Assembly (NCBI GenBank): GCA_022393335.1
Contig: JAJEKB010021193.1
Coordinates: forward strand, 1,202,011-1,266,010
Reading direction: 5' to 3'
Origin: Macrotrachela quadricornifera
Lineage: Eukaryota; Rotifera; Eurotatoria; Philodinida; Philodinidae
Length of the DNA stretch: 64,000 nt
Shown here piece by piece: positions 46,201 to 57,809 of the stretch (position 1 is the first letter of the stretch; every line of letters starts with the position of its first letter). The translations under genes were made by a program, and so were the position numbers. The notes under the pieces were generated by a model that worked only from the letters and a program-made list of their open reading frames with translations, was not told the DNA's origin and made no database searches.

Positions 46201-47126
46201 CCTTATTTGATCTTTGATCCGACACAGATCGACAGACATTGAAGATTATATATAAAGATGGAAAGTGCTGTGATAATAAATGAGAGTGCAAAAAAAGATA
46301 TTAACCGTTTCTGATATTCTTTGATTACTTCAATAGCTCCATATTTGTTAAACTCATCTGCACCATCATCATGTCGTGCCATATTATAGATAATTCTTAT
46401 CATTGATTCTGTTGCACTTGCCTTCAAACAACTAGAATTAGCCAACCATTTGATAACACTATTTGGTAAATCAAGAAGGATCAGTGATGGTATGAGTATT
46501 AGTCGATTTGCCATACTCCAAAAGAGAATTAAAATGTTAGAAGTAATTAGATCAAAATCTTGCCGTTCAGATGATAAATCATTCATTATTTTCTCATCCA
46601 GATATTCTTTTAAAATTTTTAATAATGTCATATAATTATTTACTGGCTCATTAGTAAATGGAACATAATTGCACAATGTCCAGCATATATATATTACAAT
46701 ATAGAGATAGTTACGAATATAATAGTTTCGTAGTGTATCGGTATTATTGTTGTTAAGGTAATCTTGATCAACAATGAGCTTGTTGAGCAAATCCAAGCAA
46801 GAGTAAAATACTTCGTAAGTAAAGGAATCACCTTTTTCCAACAGTTTCTTGAAATTCAGCTCCATATAAAATTTATTATAAAACATGTAAGAATAGTCTT
46901 CATTCAATGTCGTACTATTAATTATCGTTGAATTGATCAATAATTCCATTGTTTTTGCCCATAATGTTAGACCATTTTGCCATATATTTCTTATTTTTAT
47001 GTCAAAATTGTCTTCATTGCTCATGTCATTCTTAGCTTGTTCTATAAGTTCTTTCAATTTTGTCGTAAATTGTTGAATTTCATCTGTACATTCATTAGCG
47101 TTTAGAGATGATTCGTTAGATGCCAT
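43282..47126 (-). CDS. armadillo-like/TIR protein with C-terminal CaaX motif
   Basis: Four exons read leftward: 47126-46306, 45909-45232, 44231-43903 and 43844-43282. Introns are 396, 1000 and 58 bases, and phases 2, 2 and 1 match at each joint. The 796-residue product has an all-helical armadillo-like N-terminal region to about residue 490. A TIR domain at about 505-608 follows (PLIMFSYAHKDD, WIDI, ILCFIS, SCRQEF, IIPILIG). The Glu of SCRQEF (about 583) aligns with the catalytic NADase Glu of SARM1-type TIRs. A SAM-like helical domain spans about 686-765 (EWTLVDIHHWF...FTRFVKAM). The protein ends in SWSCVIL, a CaaX box with terminal Leu, which predicts geranylgeranylation and membrane attachment. 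The modules are those of SARM1 (ARM, SAM, TIR) in a different order. A NAD-cleaving or scaffold role in immunity or degeneration is inference. Confidence 0.88.
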
Positions 47127-48560
47127 ATTAATTTGATATTATTACCTGAAATATAATAGAGAACAATGCAGATCAATCAAAAATTGGCTTTACTAAAATT
47201 CAGTATCAAACAATGAAAGAATTTTATCGTATAACTTAAATAGATATCCATAATATAATTCGAAAATAATGGTACAAATATTTCATGTTATTTATCAATA
47301 ATAATAAAAGATTTATAGACGAATTAAATCATCTGTAAAAATTAACATTTATGATTATTTAGAAAGCTTTACATATTTGACAATATTATTATGTCAGCTA
47401 TTGCTCAATAAGGTAAGACGAATCCGACAAATTTATTGTACTATCTTATAGAGAATTAGAGCACTGCAGTGTAAACTTTATCATATCCTACATCCCACTC
47501 TACTCTACGGTTGTGCTGTAGTCGATGCGCCAAACGTGACATTGAATTTCTTTGTCTAAAGATTTTGTATCCTTAGATTTGTGAGTGCAGAATTTTATTA
47601 TTTAAAAAGTAGAATCATTTAAATACCATAATTAGATATCTGTTCAGTTCATTGAATACGATGCTCTTACAAGTCGTATATCTCAATGTAAAATTTTTTA
47701 AAACATGTTTTTAACAAAACATTCATCGCTGACAAAAACTGCACTTCATTGGATCATTTCGTTCTCAAACTACTTGAAAAAACGCATCCAAGTGCATTAT
47801 GAATGTATAGTCAGTATGCTTGTCTTGTTTCCTTGAAAAATGATCTGGGCTAACTCATACTTTTTAGACTTTGATAATCTTCATTCATAGAAATATCAAA
47901 AATCAATTGGTAAGCCAATCAAGTTAAAAGGAAAAGAATAGGAAAATAGTTTTAAACAGATACAAAACAAAACTTTAATCTTAACCTACAAGGTTCTATC
48001 TTCTATATAAATATTAAATTATTAAGACAAAACGTCTCATAAAAATAACAGAATATAATGACATTGAGATTCAGTTTTTTCGAGAAAAAACGATTCTGAG
48101 ATTGAGCTGTTTATGATCCAACTTTTGATTCTGCTAAAATCTTATTCGATAACATGATCAATTAACTACATTTCTTATGAGTATAAAAATTTCTTTAATA
48201 ATTAGATTTTAACAATTCATAATTCGTATGTAACATCAGTAATTTGATAAGAAAACAAAGATCAATCTTGAAAGAGAGATTACAACTTTTACTGCTTACT
48301 TATTAAATAATTTATTCATATACAAAAAGTCAGTAAGAAATATGTTTATAGTTCTTTTTACTTCTTCATAGGTTAATACTTTTTGAAAATATTCATAAAA
48401 AAAAATGCATTTCAATTGAAGACAAAAAAAAACATGTTCATCAAAATTTTAATAATGTCTTGGAGAAAATATTACAAAAAAACAGTATTGTAAGAAAAGA
48501 TTGCATTAAAACTCACCTCTGTCGCTTGGTTGCGTTTCTCTCTTCTGCCAACGGTGTGCA
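47127..48560 (-). other. 5' region of the ARM-TIR gene with probable noncoding exon
   Basis: On the minus strand an acceptor (TATTTCAG) lies just upstream of the ATG at 47126. A good donor (GTGAGT) at 48511-48516 follows a more GC-rich segment. This suggests a 5' UTR exon starting near 48560 and an intron of about 1.36 kb. No other coding sequence was seen between. Confidence 0.4.
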
Positions 48561-48789
48561 ATAACGTCATGTATAGTAAACAATGCCTTCGCTTTTGCGT
48601 AGTTATTTATTCACTAACTACACAGTTATGTCGCAATATTTACATTCATTGTATAATATGACACGACAGAATGTTCTCTCTGCATATAAAGTGGAAGAAT
48701 ATAAAAAGAAAAACAAAACTATTCAACATGTTAAGGCTCCCCTCACTCAAAAATTTATTTTTGTCCTAGAACAACACTAGCTATAAATT

Positions 48790-49165
48790 CATTCGGGTAA
48801 TTCGATCTGACCTCTAGATCCTACAGGAAACTGTCGGACACGATATCGGATTGCGGCGTATTCGTGAAGAAACCCTTGCAAATCCAACCGAACCCGAACG
48901 AATTTTTGAAAAACTCTTAACTAACGTTTTCCGACGCGGATTACATCTGGAACGGATCTAATCAGTTTCTGTCACATCTATTTATTAGATGTTACCGTCA
49001 CCACTAGGATCCTTAAGATTTCACATAGGTTTTCTCACGATTTCTGTGGATTTTTTGAGATTTCTCTAAATCTCTCCAGATTTTATCATGGTTTCATGAA
49101 GAGTTCATCGGATTTCTCGTGATTTTACGGCACTTTATGAGGATTTCCTTAGAATTCATTTAGAT
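48790..49165. repeat. TCGGA-rich island followed by GATTTC array
   Basis: 48790-48970 is rich in CGGA/CCGA words (GTCGGACACGATATCGGATT and similar). 49015-49165 repeats GATTTC-like words every 10-13 bases. The same two-part order occurs at 4500-5010, so the pair seems to be one composite repeat. Confidence 0.5.
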
Positions 49166-49879
49166 TAGACAATGATCGCATGAAGATTTAAGGATATTGC
49201 TCCTCTTTCAACTGTCATTATTCCTAGCATGACGAGATATTCATACATATACCAGGATTAAACTTAGTATGGTGCAATATGTATAATAGGATGATTCCTA
49301 CAATCGCGCAATACATGTTTCAGAATTATGTCTAGTGTGTAGAAGTTTGTTAAAAGAATTTTAAAATATAGTTGAAATATCGAAGAAAACGCTTTTTTAT
49401 AAGTGAAAATCTGTAGTGCAAAATGGTGAATGAAATCTGACCATAATCGAATTTCTAGATATTCAATATGTTTTACAAATATGTTGCAATAAAGAAAAAA
49501 CATGATTCTACAAGCAAATGGAATCATTTTAGATAGGATTTATCTTAGGACGATTTCTGATATTTAGTTGGAGCATTCATGAAAATCTTTCCAGAATAGA
49601 TAAGTATTTGTGAAACTAAACGATAGAAGGTTGTTGCATGATTATTGAAAATGTACATTTATTTATGTTTGATGATTTGTCAAGATATATACTTGTATTA
49701 CGAAACTATAAAGCCTTTTTAATTTGAGATAGTATATTCTTTAATGTATGCATATTTGATGAAGTTTATGGAAATCATCATTTACCACTGCGTATGATGG
49801 ACAAGCGTTGCAAGATTCCGACGTCTAACGCTGAATCATGTACATAATTTTCTGATTATTTTGGATATACATCAGCAAG

Positions 49880-50260
49880 TGACTGCTGTTGGACTTATGC
49901 TACCCGACACGAAAAAAAATCCGATCAATGTAACTTTGGTGTTCGTATATAATCCGACAAGTGCCGATACCAGTGATTAAACGGTTTTGTTAAGATATCC
50001 AGTAAATGTGAAACAACAAATTTAGATCATTTCTTCATACCAGATTACTCTGAATCATATCGGAAACCAACAGATCTCCAGATCGGATCTGACTAGTTCC
50101 GAGTGCATGAATCTCGTCGGAAATTCATGGATTCGATCAGCGGATATCGTCAGAATCCGACAAACAGTTACCGACCGAATCCAACTAGCCCTGTGACAAT
50201 AGATTTAAAATCCATTCGACAAGATTCGATGTACCGAGTTGGACCTAGGCGAGGGTACCT
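49880..50260. repeat. ATCCGA/TCGGAT-rich island
   Basis: Words such as AATCCGAC, ATCGGATC, CGTCGGAAAT and GAATCCGAC recur irregularly across about 380 bases. The G+C is higher than the flanks, and no open frame of interest exists. Related islands are listed under 4500-4860. Confidence 0.45.
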
Positions 50261-50643
50261 TTAATGCACTTGTATTTATTTCTAGAAGACAAGCGCAATT
50301 AAAATTGTATATATATAGATTTGTACAGAATTTCACGGCCTAGCCGAATCTGTAATTACTTTTCTTAAAACATCAATTTATAGTAACAATACATTGAAAA
50401 TACTGAGTCCTAACTATTTTTTTCCAACAAGACATGAATTCACTCAGTTTTTAATAGAGATTCCAAATATGCATGTTTTGAGAAACACAACTTAGTTTTT
50501 CAAAGATTCTATGAGAAATCGACTTCGAGACTTTATCTTGTTCCTAAGAAAAGATATTCAAAAAATAGTTACATGCATGGACTTTTTAAACGAACTATAA
50601 ATTTTGAACAAATAATTCTAGTAGTATAAAATAAATGTTCTTT

Positions 50644-50803
50644 CAGAGCTTCTTAAGTACGTCCTGTGCTATAGCCAGCGCGCGTTTTCTCATATCATTA
50701 TCTGACCGCTATACAGTAAGATGAAAAAATACGCGCTCCGTGCAACTGCACACAATGAAGCACAGGCGCCAGCTATAGGCCGTGACGTACTTAAGGAGCC
50801 CTG
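50644..50803. mobile_element. 160-bp MITE with CAG-GCT ends
   Basis: The left arm CAGAGCTTCTTAAGTACGTC and the right arm, in reverse complement CAGGGCTCCTTAAGTACGTC, extend inward through TATAGC and GCGC blocks for about 40 bases. The interior is GC-rich for this window. The CAGGG-type end recalls hAT elements, but I see no 8-bp target duplication. Confidence 0.75.
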
Positions 50804-51068
50804 GTAATAAGTAACGATCTTTGCCTTTGAAAACTGAAAGATGACAACAAGTCGATTTCTTTTGTTAACTGTACCTTTCGTTAGAAAATTCTATGTTATA
50901 TAATTATATAGAAGCATAATGTAAATAATGAATCTATTTTCATTTGACCATTTATTACAGAAATAAACAATAATGCAGATACAATAAGCATTATTCTGTT
51001 AACTATATTGATATGTCTCTTTCACATTTTGATCTATTCAAATGAAATATTTTCAATAATATTCTTTT

Positions 51069-53310
51069 CTATATAAGTTGAATATCTTCCAATCTATGTA
51101 ATCGTTGTAATTCATTTCTTGTTTGCCATTTTTTCTTGGTAGTTAAGAATTTAACTATCATTTGAAATACTGATTGTGTAAAGTAAATTATTGTTATTAT
51201 ACTTAAGGCAGCAGATATTGAGACAAACATAAAACCGACACGATGTGAGTAGGTAGGTGCACGTCTAATGGAAAACATTTCCAAAAGAATAAATGCTGTG
51301 TAGGGTCCTCCTAACACCAGCAAAATAGCAATTAAAATGAGAATACGTTGAGTTAATACCAATTGACGACGTGCACGATGAATATTGTATCTATACATAC
51401 CTTGAAATATGTGAGAAAAACATAATTAGTTAAGAATGGTTTATACGTGCAACAAGAAATATCATTATATGTTTAGAAAATAAATACAGATTTTATGCTA
51501 TGATAAACCTTTTTAAAAGTTAAAATAAATGTGAAAATTTTGCACTTATGGTCACCCCCCCCCTCAAAAAATGTCGATTTTCGTCAAAAATTTCGAAATT
51601 GAGATAAATGTATGGGAAGATAGCCCGTCTTCAGATCTTTCAGAAATGATATAGTTTTTTATATTATACTCCTCTTTTAGCTAAATATTTTGATGACTTT
51701 CGTTGACCTCTCTTTGAAAACTATGATTATTTTTAAAAAACGAGAAATGTTTTTCACTTTTTCTCGATTTTTGACTTTTGTGATGGTGTATCCAAAAGTT
51801 GTCTGTCCCAAATCATTTAATATATTAATTATTTTTTTTTGTTGGAAAGAGCGTGTCAAGATGCAGGACATGTCGTTGTCTTTTTTTTAAATTAAGTTTA
51901 TTTTTCTTATAAATACAGACATGAATGCTTTAAAAAAAAAACATTTTTAGAGGGTTTTTAAGGTCTTTAACTTGTCAATGACTTTGTCCATGTAAAAATC
52001 AAGAGTTTAGAAAAAAATGACAACGACATGTCCTGCATCTTGACACGCTCTTTTCAACAAAAAAAAATAACTAATATATTAAATGATTTGGAACACAGAA
52101 CTTTTGGATATAAAATCAGCTATTTTTCACCATTGTTGAGTTAATATCTCTGTCACATTACATGATATCGGGCTGAAAATTTTACCATAGCTTCTCCAGT
52201 ATAGTCCTAACGTGCTCTAAAAATTTCAGCTCATTTGGATGATCCTAAGTCTGAAATCGATTTTGGAGAGGGGGGGGGGGCGGTGGCCTTAAATTCGAAT
52301 GTGATGTGTACTCAAAAAGTAATAACAATCAAACAAATAAATAACTTCCTTTTCACAGCAATTGCTTGCCTAATCATTCTCTTCTTCTTCTCTCAACCGA
52401 AATATTTCAAAGACAATGTTCTATGTAAAATTTCATCACAATCAAGTTAGTTCACAATATCATTCATTACTTATAATATGAATAGATGTTTCTTTTTCTT
52501 ATTTACGAAGATAATAAAACTATGGTTAAAGTTGAGCGATTGAATTACAAGATGTACTAAGCTGAGAATTTAAATAGAATGGATACTTAGGAATATTTCC
52601 TTATAAATCAATATAAAAGTGATTAAAGCATTTCATATATTTATCTCACCATAATTATCTTTTTGTTTCAGAGATTTTGTAATCATATAATAGATAATCA
52701 TAATTGTTGTTAAAGGTATCAAATAATTAGTTAAATTAATATATCCAATAGCTCTACTATTATCAATTGCAATTTGACATAAATATTCATTTTCAATAAA
52801 TATTTGATTATTTCCAATTTCAATAGGTAATGTTTGTAAAATTGAAAATATCCATTGAATACAAATAGCATATATATAGATTTTTGGATGACGAAAGAAA
52901 ATTCTATGATAAAAAATTGTACCAAATAAACGATAAATTGCTTGAATAACATATGAATATATAAGTGCACAAAATGAAATATGTGCTAAATAACCACGTA
53001 AATGGCAAAGAAATAAATTTTTCATTTCAATTTCTATTTGTAATTGTATTCGAATTATATCTCTATATAAAACATACATTGCTGTTGAAAGTGTACTACT
53101 TGAAAGAAGAAGAATTGATACAGTTGAATTAAGTGTTAAAATATTTGTTAATGTACGAAATGAACGATTATAAATAATTATTGATATAAATATTATAGAA
53201 AATAAAATACCAATACAACTGGAGAATAGAGTTGTAATATTAATTAAGAGAAGAACAGAAAATGGTTCAATTGAATAGAGAGACGTACGATTTAACTCAG
53301 TTAAATTCAT
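51069..53310 (-). CDS. rhodopsin-like 7TM receptor with a transposon-bearing intron
   Basis: Two exons read leftward: 53310-52650 (ATG, MNLTELN) and 51400-51069, joined in phase 1 across a 1249-base intron (GTGAGA donor, TTTCAAG acceptor). The 330-residue product has an N-glycosylated N-terminus and TM1 (INITTLFSSCIGILFSIIFIS). A Cys near the start of TM3 (LFLCHLRGY) is visible. TM4 has a conserved-type Trp (CIQWIFSILQTLP), and TM5 (YINLTNYLIPLTTIMIIYY) precedes a basic loop. TM6 (RILILIAILLVLGGPYTAF) and TM7 are in exon 2. No DRY is recognisable (AIYRLF at that place). It belongs to the divergent orphan receptors typical of bdelloids. The intron contains the foldback element at 51550-52288, so the gene tolerates the insertion if splicing is intact. 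Confidence 0.85.
51550..52288. mobile_element. foldback element with poly-C/poly-G ends inside a receptor intron
   Basis: The ends are GGTCACCCCCCCCC on the left and GGCCACCGCCCCCCCCCC in reverse complement on the right, each preceded by TTA. Internal arms at about 51785-51884 and 52014-52110 are nearly identical reverse complements (AGAGCGTGTCAAGATGCAGG, ACATGTCGTTGTC, AAATCATTTAATATATTA). No coding capacity. I cannot assign it to a superfamily. Confidence 0.75.
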
Positions 53311-55309
53311 ATCTAAAACAATAATTATTGACCTAAGAAAAATTTCTCAATCATATGATCGATCTATTCACTTGATTCGAATTCTTTGATTATAAAATAA
53401 AAAATATACCCAAGATTACATTTTCTTTTTTTTTTGTACTAAATTATATGGCTTATTATTTATTTGTATCACGAATAATATTGCATGCTATAAAATCTTT
53501 TCTAAATATTAAATTACCAAGTGTGCATCATTATCACTCATTAGTCTATAAATATATGAAAAGATTAAAAACAAGAAAAATTGTTCTTTTTTTTTTTTTA
53601 TTTCTCTCGTTTAACGTATCAAATGAATGGATAATGCAAATCTACACGCATTTTTATTTTCTTTCGTCTACTATCTATTTTTTACTAATTAAGCAAAAAA
53701 AAATAATAATAATTATTGTCAAGATAAATTTATATGATATGCACTATGACTACATTTATCATTCAAATTAAAGCTAATAGAAATTTAGTTCTACTTTAAA
53801 ATTAAAAAGTATATTTTACTCTTCAGATTTTCAAAAAACATATTCATAGTTAATTAGCGAAATTCGAATAGAGAAAAATTACTGATGTATTAATAGACTC
53901 GACATTTTCTATTCTGTTTCTAAAAAAAAGTTATATTTTATGATAATCTTAACAATAATTTATCATCTTTATTTCTTTTTTTCTCATGAGATGTTCACTT
54001 CGGAAGTAATTCATTGGTAGGAGGGTAGCAACAAACTATTCTCGATACTATATTGAGATATTTATATATATATATATATGTAATTTTTATTAAAAGTTTT
54101 CTAATATTTCGATGAGTTTGTTTTATGAGTAAATAATGTCCGTTGAGAAAACTATTGAAATCAACAGTATTTATTTAACTAATTGTTCTATTTTTGTAAA
54201 TATTCTTTTTCTTGTTTTAATCTATATTGCAATAAGATTAAAAATGTTTATACACTTTTTTATAATTGAGTAAGTTCATTTCCAAAAACCTTTTCTTTAA
54301 TGATGTTTATGTTGACAGATGATGAAGAGTATTGTAAAAAATTGTGTTAAATTAGGTAAATTACGTTTTAATTAAATCTTCATCTTAAACATGACCTTTC
54401 CTTCGATTAACTGATATAAAAAAGGAAAAAAATATAATTTTTTTCTTTCTTTTTTTTTTGATATATGATTCTTAAAAAAAATTTAATTTTAGTATAGGAA
54501 ATAATTTATCATGATAATCATAATGAAAATATTATATTGATGTGTGCTGAAATGTTTGCAACATTTTTTTATATTGCATAGAAAAAATACATTGATAATT
54601 TTTTTTTTAGTCAAAGCTTTTATTTATGCTGAAATATAACAATACATACACAACAAAACAGAGAAAAAGAAGATACATGACTAGAGATCTATGGATCCCT
54701 CCAGATCCAACTAAGTCTGGGTTCGTATCTAATTTTAACTCAGATTCGATTTAGACTTGGTTTAAAATCGAAGTATAGAAATGGAAAACTGGGAAAAGTA
54801 CAATTTTTTTTTCTTATCTTAAAAGTTATTTTTTCTCTTTAATCTAAACCAAAATTTTCAATTAATTAAACATTCAAGGATGGAAAACTTCACAACAAAA
54901 AATAACTTTACATTGACTATTTTGTGATTGTAGCCAATACTGAACAACTAGCCAAAATGTCAGTTCGTTTTTAATTTATGTACATAGAAGGTGCTAGAAA
55001 TTGATAAAAAAAATCGAGTGTAGACTTGCTTGAGCCTAGACCCAAACCTGAATCCAAGGAAATGTTGGTTTGCAGATATCTACACATGACATCTCTCTTT
55101 TGTCTCGGGAATTTATTTAGTGATTTGGCTTTATTGGGCATAATGTGTTGTTGTTGTAGTAGCAAATAAATATGGTTGAGACATCGTGGATAATAGTCAT
55201 TGTAATGTTGTAGTGGTTATTCCATATTGAATATGAAATTGTATGTGAGATAATACAAGCACATGAGTGTAAGAAAGCGAATAAGTAAAATGATTGATTT
55301 CACTTCATA
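53311..55309. other. gene-free AT-rich stretch
   Basis: No supported exons. It contains an (AT)n tract near 54061-54079 and a small AGATCC/TCTGGGTTCG-type island at 54680-54780 related to the other TCCGA-rich islands. Confidence 0.45.
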
Positions 55310-55625
55310 TACAGGTGTATGCAAAAAAACTTGGAAAAAATTATTTTTTTCGAAACAGCCGGTTTTCTACTATCATAGGCAACTATAAAAGTGATTTTTT
55401 GAGGGATAAACCCTCGACAGAGATACTACACGTTGTATATATAGAAGTGTAATTTCTTTCCTCTTCGATATTTTTATAAGTCAATCAAAAGAATATGAAA
55501 TTATATTGTTGTATAGAGCTCATCGTGGGTTACCTACCATACTATAAAACAATTCAAAGAGCACTTGTGTAGAAGAAGATACCTGTGAAAGAAGATTTCC
55601 AAGTTTTTTTTTACAAACACCTGTA
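55310..55625. mobile_element. 316-bp MITE with TACAGGTGT ends
   Basis: TACAGGTGTATGCAAAAAAA at the left and its near reverse complement at the right (TTTTTTTACAAACACCTGTA) form inverted repeats of about 28 bases that also share AACTTGGAAA. The interior has no coding capacity. TA borders and CAGG ends suggest Tc1/mariner-type mobilisation. The ends differ from those of the element at 7891. Confidence 0.8.
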
Positions 55626-56021
55626 GATTTCAATTATTTATATCATATCAGGTCCTATTAGTGTGATTCTTCTACCGAAATATTCAAGTCACCATGCAAT
55701 GCTGACTTAGTACTGAAGCATATAATCTAGTGAGTCACTATTTATAACAAGATCTAGTCTGAGGTATAATAGACGAAAAGATATGCTTTTATTTGAGTTT
55801 TTCATAGATGAAGTACCGTGAAACTTTGTAAGATAGTGAGAAGGATACACAGTTTGTAATGATACGACATATAGCTACTTAGGATATCCCATGTATTCTT
55901 GTCCTTTCTTCTCATGATCCAAGATGGACTGAAGTGTTTTTGAATTGATCAAATCAAAGTCATGATCAAACTTTAAAATAAAATCATAATGATTTACATC
56001 TTTTCATCATCTGTCTATTTT

Positions 56022-56995
56022 CTAACCCTGCTTGGTTGTCGTTAGGGATGTACCAACACCAAACCTTTTGGGTTTTGGGTCATACCTAAATGGATGTTGT
56101 ACAAAATAATAGAGAAAATCAGTAGATATTGTTGAAACTAAATCGCTCGAACAAATTTGATAAGTATTATAATTAATATGAGTAAATAATTCATAATTAA
56201 GAGCAATACGAGTTGATGGACAATGAAGAGAATCTAAATACATATTATATAACTCTTCAAATTTAGCCATAGATGGATTATTGATTGTCATCATCATTAT
56301 ATAACGGTAGATGATACCATTATAAATAGTGAGAATAATGATATAGACGCAAGTAAATAATCTCTGTTGATATATTTTATTTATACAAATTTTTTTATCA
56401 TCATGTTTGTCTGCAAATGAATTTAAGGTTGTTATTTTTACTTTAATTCGTGTGAAGATTGGTATATTTTCTGCAAGTACAAGAAAACAAAATCAATAAA
56501 ACAATATTCTTATATTCAAATAAAAGCTATTCTTCATATAGTTATTTAGATTATCATGAGGATAAACATTCTTAACACTAAGTATAAATAAATAAATTAT
56601 GTGATCAGTCTCGCACAGTTCGTCTAGAGTATGCATATAATCACTAATAGTTCTAGAATGAATTTATTAAAATGGGATTGATATTTCAACATAACTATAA
56701 TTCAATTATTCAGCTATTATGATATGAATTCTCTTCAATTTTCTGTTTGTGTCATTGCTATATTATCATTCAGTTATTAAAGTACGCAGAAAAATAAACA
56801 AAATCAAAGTAAAATTGAAATTTAGATCGCAACACTGTCTCTACTTCCCTATAGAAAAGATATTTTTTTTATTTCGAAAAATCTAAATAAGAAATTATTT
56901 TTACATCATTCATATTCGAAAAAATTCAACTTTGATCAATATTTACCTTGTTCTAAATTGTAAGGTTGATTTTGATGATGCAACTTATTTTTCAT
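56022..56995 (-). pseudogene. truncated gene of a bdelloid membrane-protein family
   Basis: Exon 1 (56995-56947) encodes MKNKLHHQNQPYNLEQ. Exon 2 (56470-56022) continues in phase 1 after a TTGCAG acceptor. The 165-residue frame has a basic N-terminus, one membrane helix (FTCVYIIILTIYNGIIY) and an ectodomain with LHCPSTRIALNYE and YQICSSDLVS. From memory, the CP-x-x-x-I and ICSS--V motifs mark a large unnamed family in Rotaria and Adineta whose members are normally several hundred residues. After TDFLYYF the sequence loses family character and reads into low-complexity lysine/proline-rich codons before a stop, so the 3' part seems to have been lost. It may still be expressed as a short protein. 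Confidence 0.6.
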
Positions 56996-56999
56996 ATGA

Positions 57000-57809
57000 A
57001 TCAAAAAGTTAACAATCTATGGAAGAATAAGACGGAGAGCAATATTTAATTCATCAAATAAACCGATAAGTGTTGTAATAATAATCAATACTAGAAAATA
57101 TTAATATTAGTAATAGGTTACAAGAAAGAAATGAAAATCATTTCCTTCTGTTTCACATAATATGAAGTGATTGGCATTGCAGTTCAAGAATATATAACTC
57201 ATCTACTCGCGGCAGCAATCGAAAAAAATGAATGTTCATTACTATAAAGTGTCTCGCACTTAAATATTATCCAAAAGTTTTAGTAATATTAAATAAAATT
57301 TTAAAGATAAAGATAAATGTTTTAGATAATTATCCTTACTATTAATTGCTTTTGAAACTGCATGAGTAGGTCATATTTCATTTATTTAATCAATTAAATG
57401 ACTTTTGATAGAATCACTTAGCCAAAGATTATCGAGTATCAGATCTGTCGAATGTAACCAACATGACACTATATTGATGTACCTTCATGAACAATAATCT
57501 TTAATGATCGATCTTCACTAATCGATTAGCATTAAATAGGTTGTGACTAACCTGTCTAAAATGAACCTAGATCTCATCACTAGTAATATTAGAACATAAC
57601 TGATATGATCTCACATAAAATTCTTCTAAATGTGAAACATAACTTCTTGAAATAATTCAGACAAATGAAATATGATTAATTCATGTGATTTTCAAGATAA
57701 CTAAATGTTCTTTATAGGAATATTTAAAAAAATCTCGCGTTCGTAAAAATCCTGTGAGTTTTGGCTAAAAAAGTTGACGAGGTCCATTTCTAGGTCGTTT
57801 TCGTCGTTT
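57000..57809. other. gene-free AT-rich stretch
   Basis: Lies between the truncated membrane gene and the mariner relic. I see no exons or repeats of note. Confidence 0.4.

Noticed and set aside
48583..48780. 65-codon plus-strand frame divergent from the ARM-TIR gene
   Set aside because: No domain, signal or splice context. It overlaps the presumed 5' region of the opposite gene.
54971..55165. 64-codon minus-strand frame
   Set aside because: The peptide contains low-complexity words related to the AGATCC-type islands, with no supporting structure.
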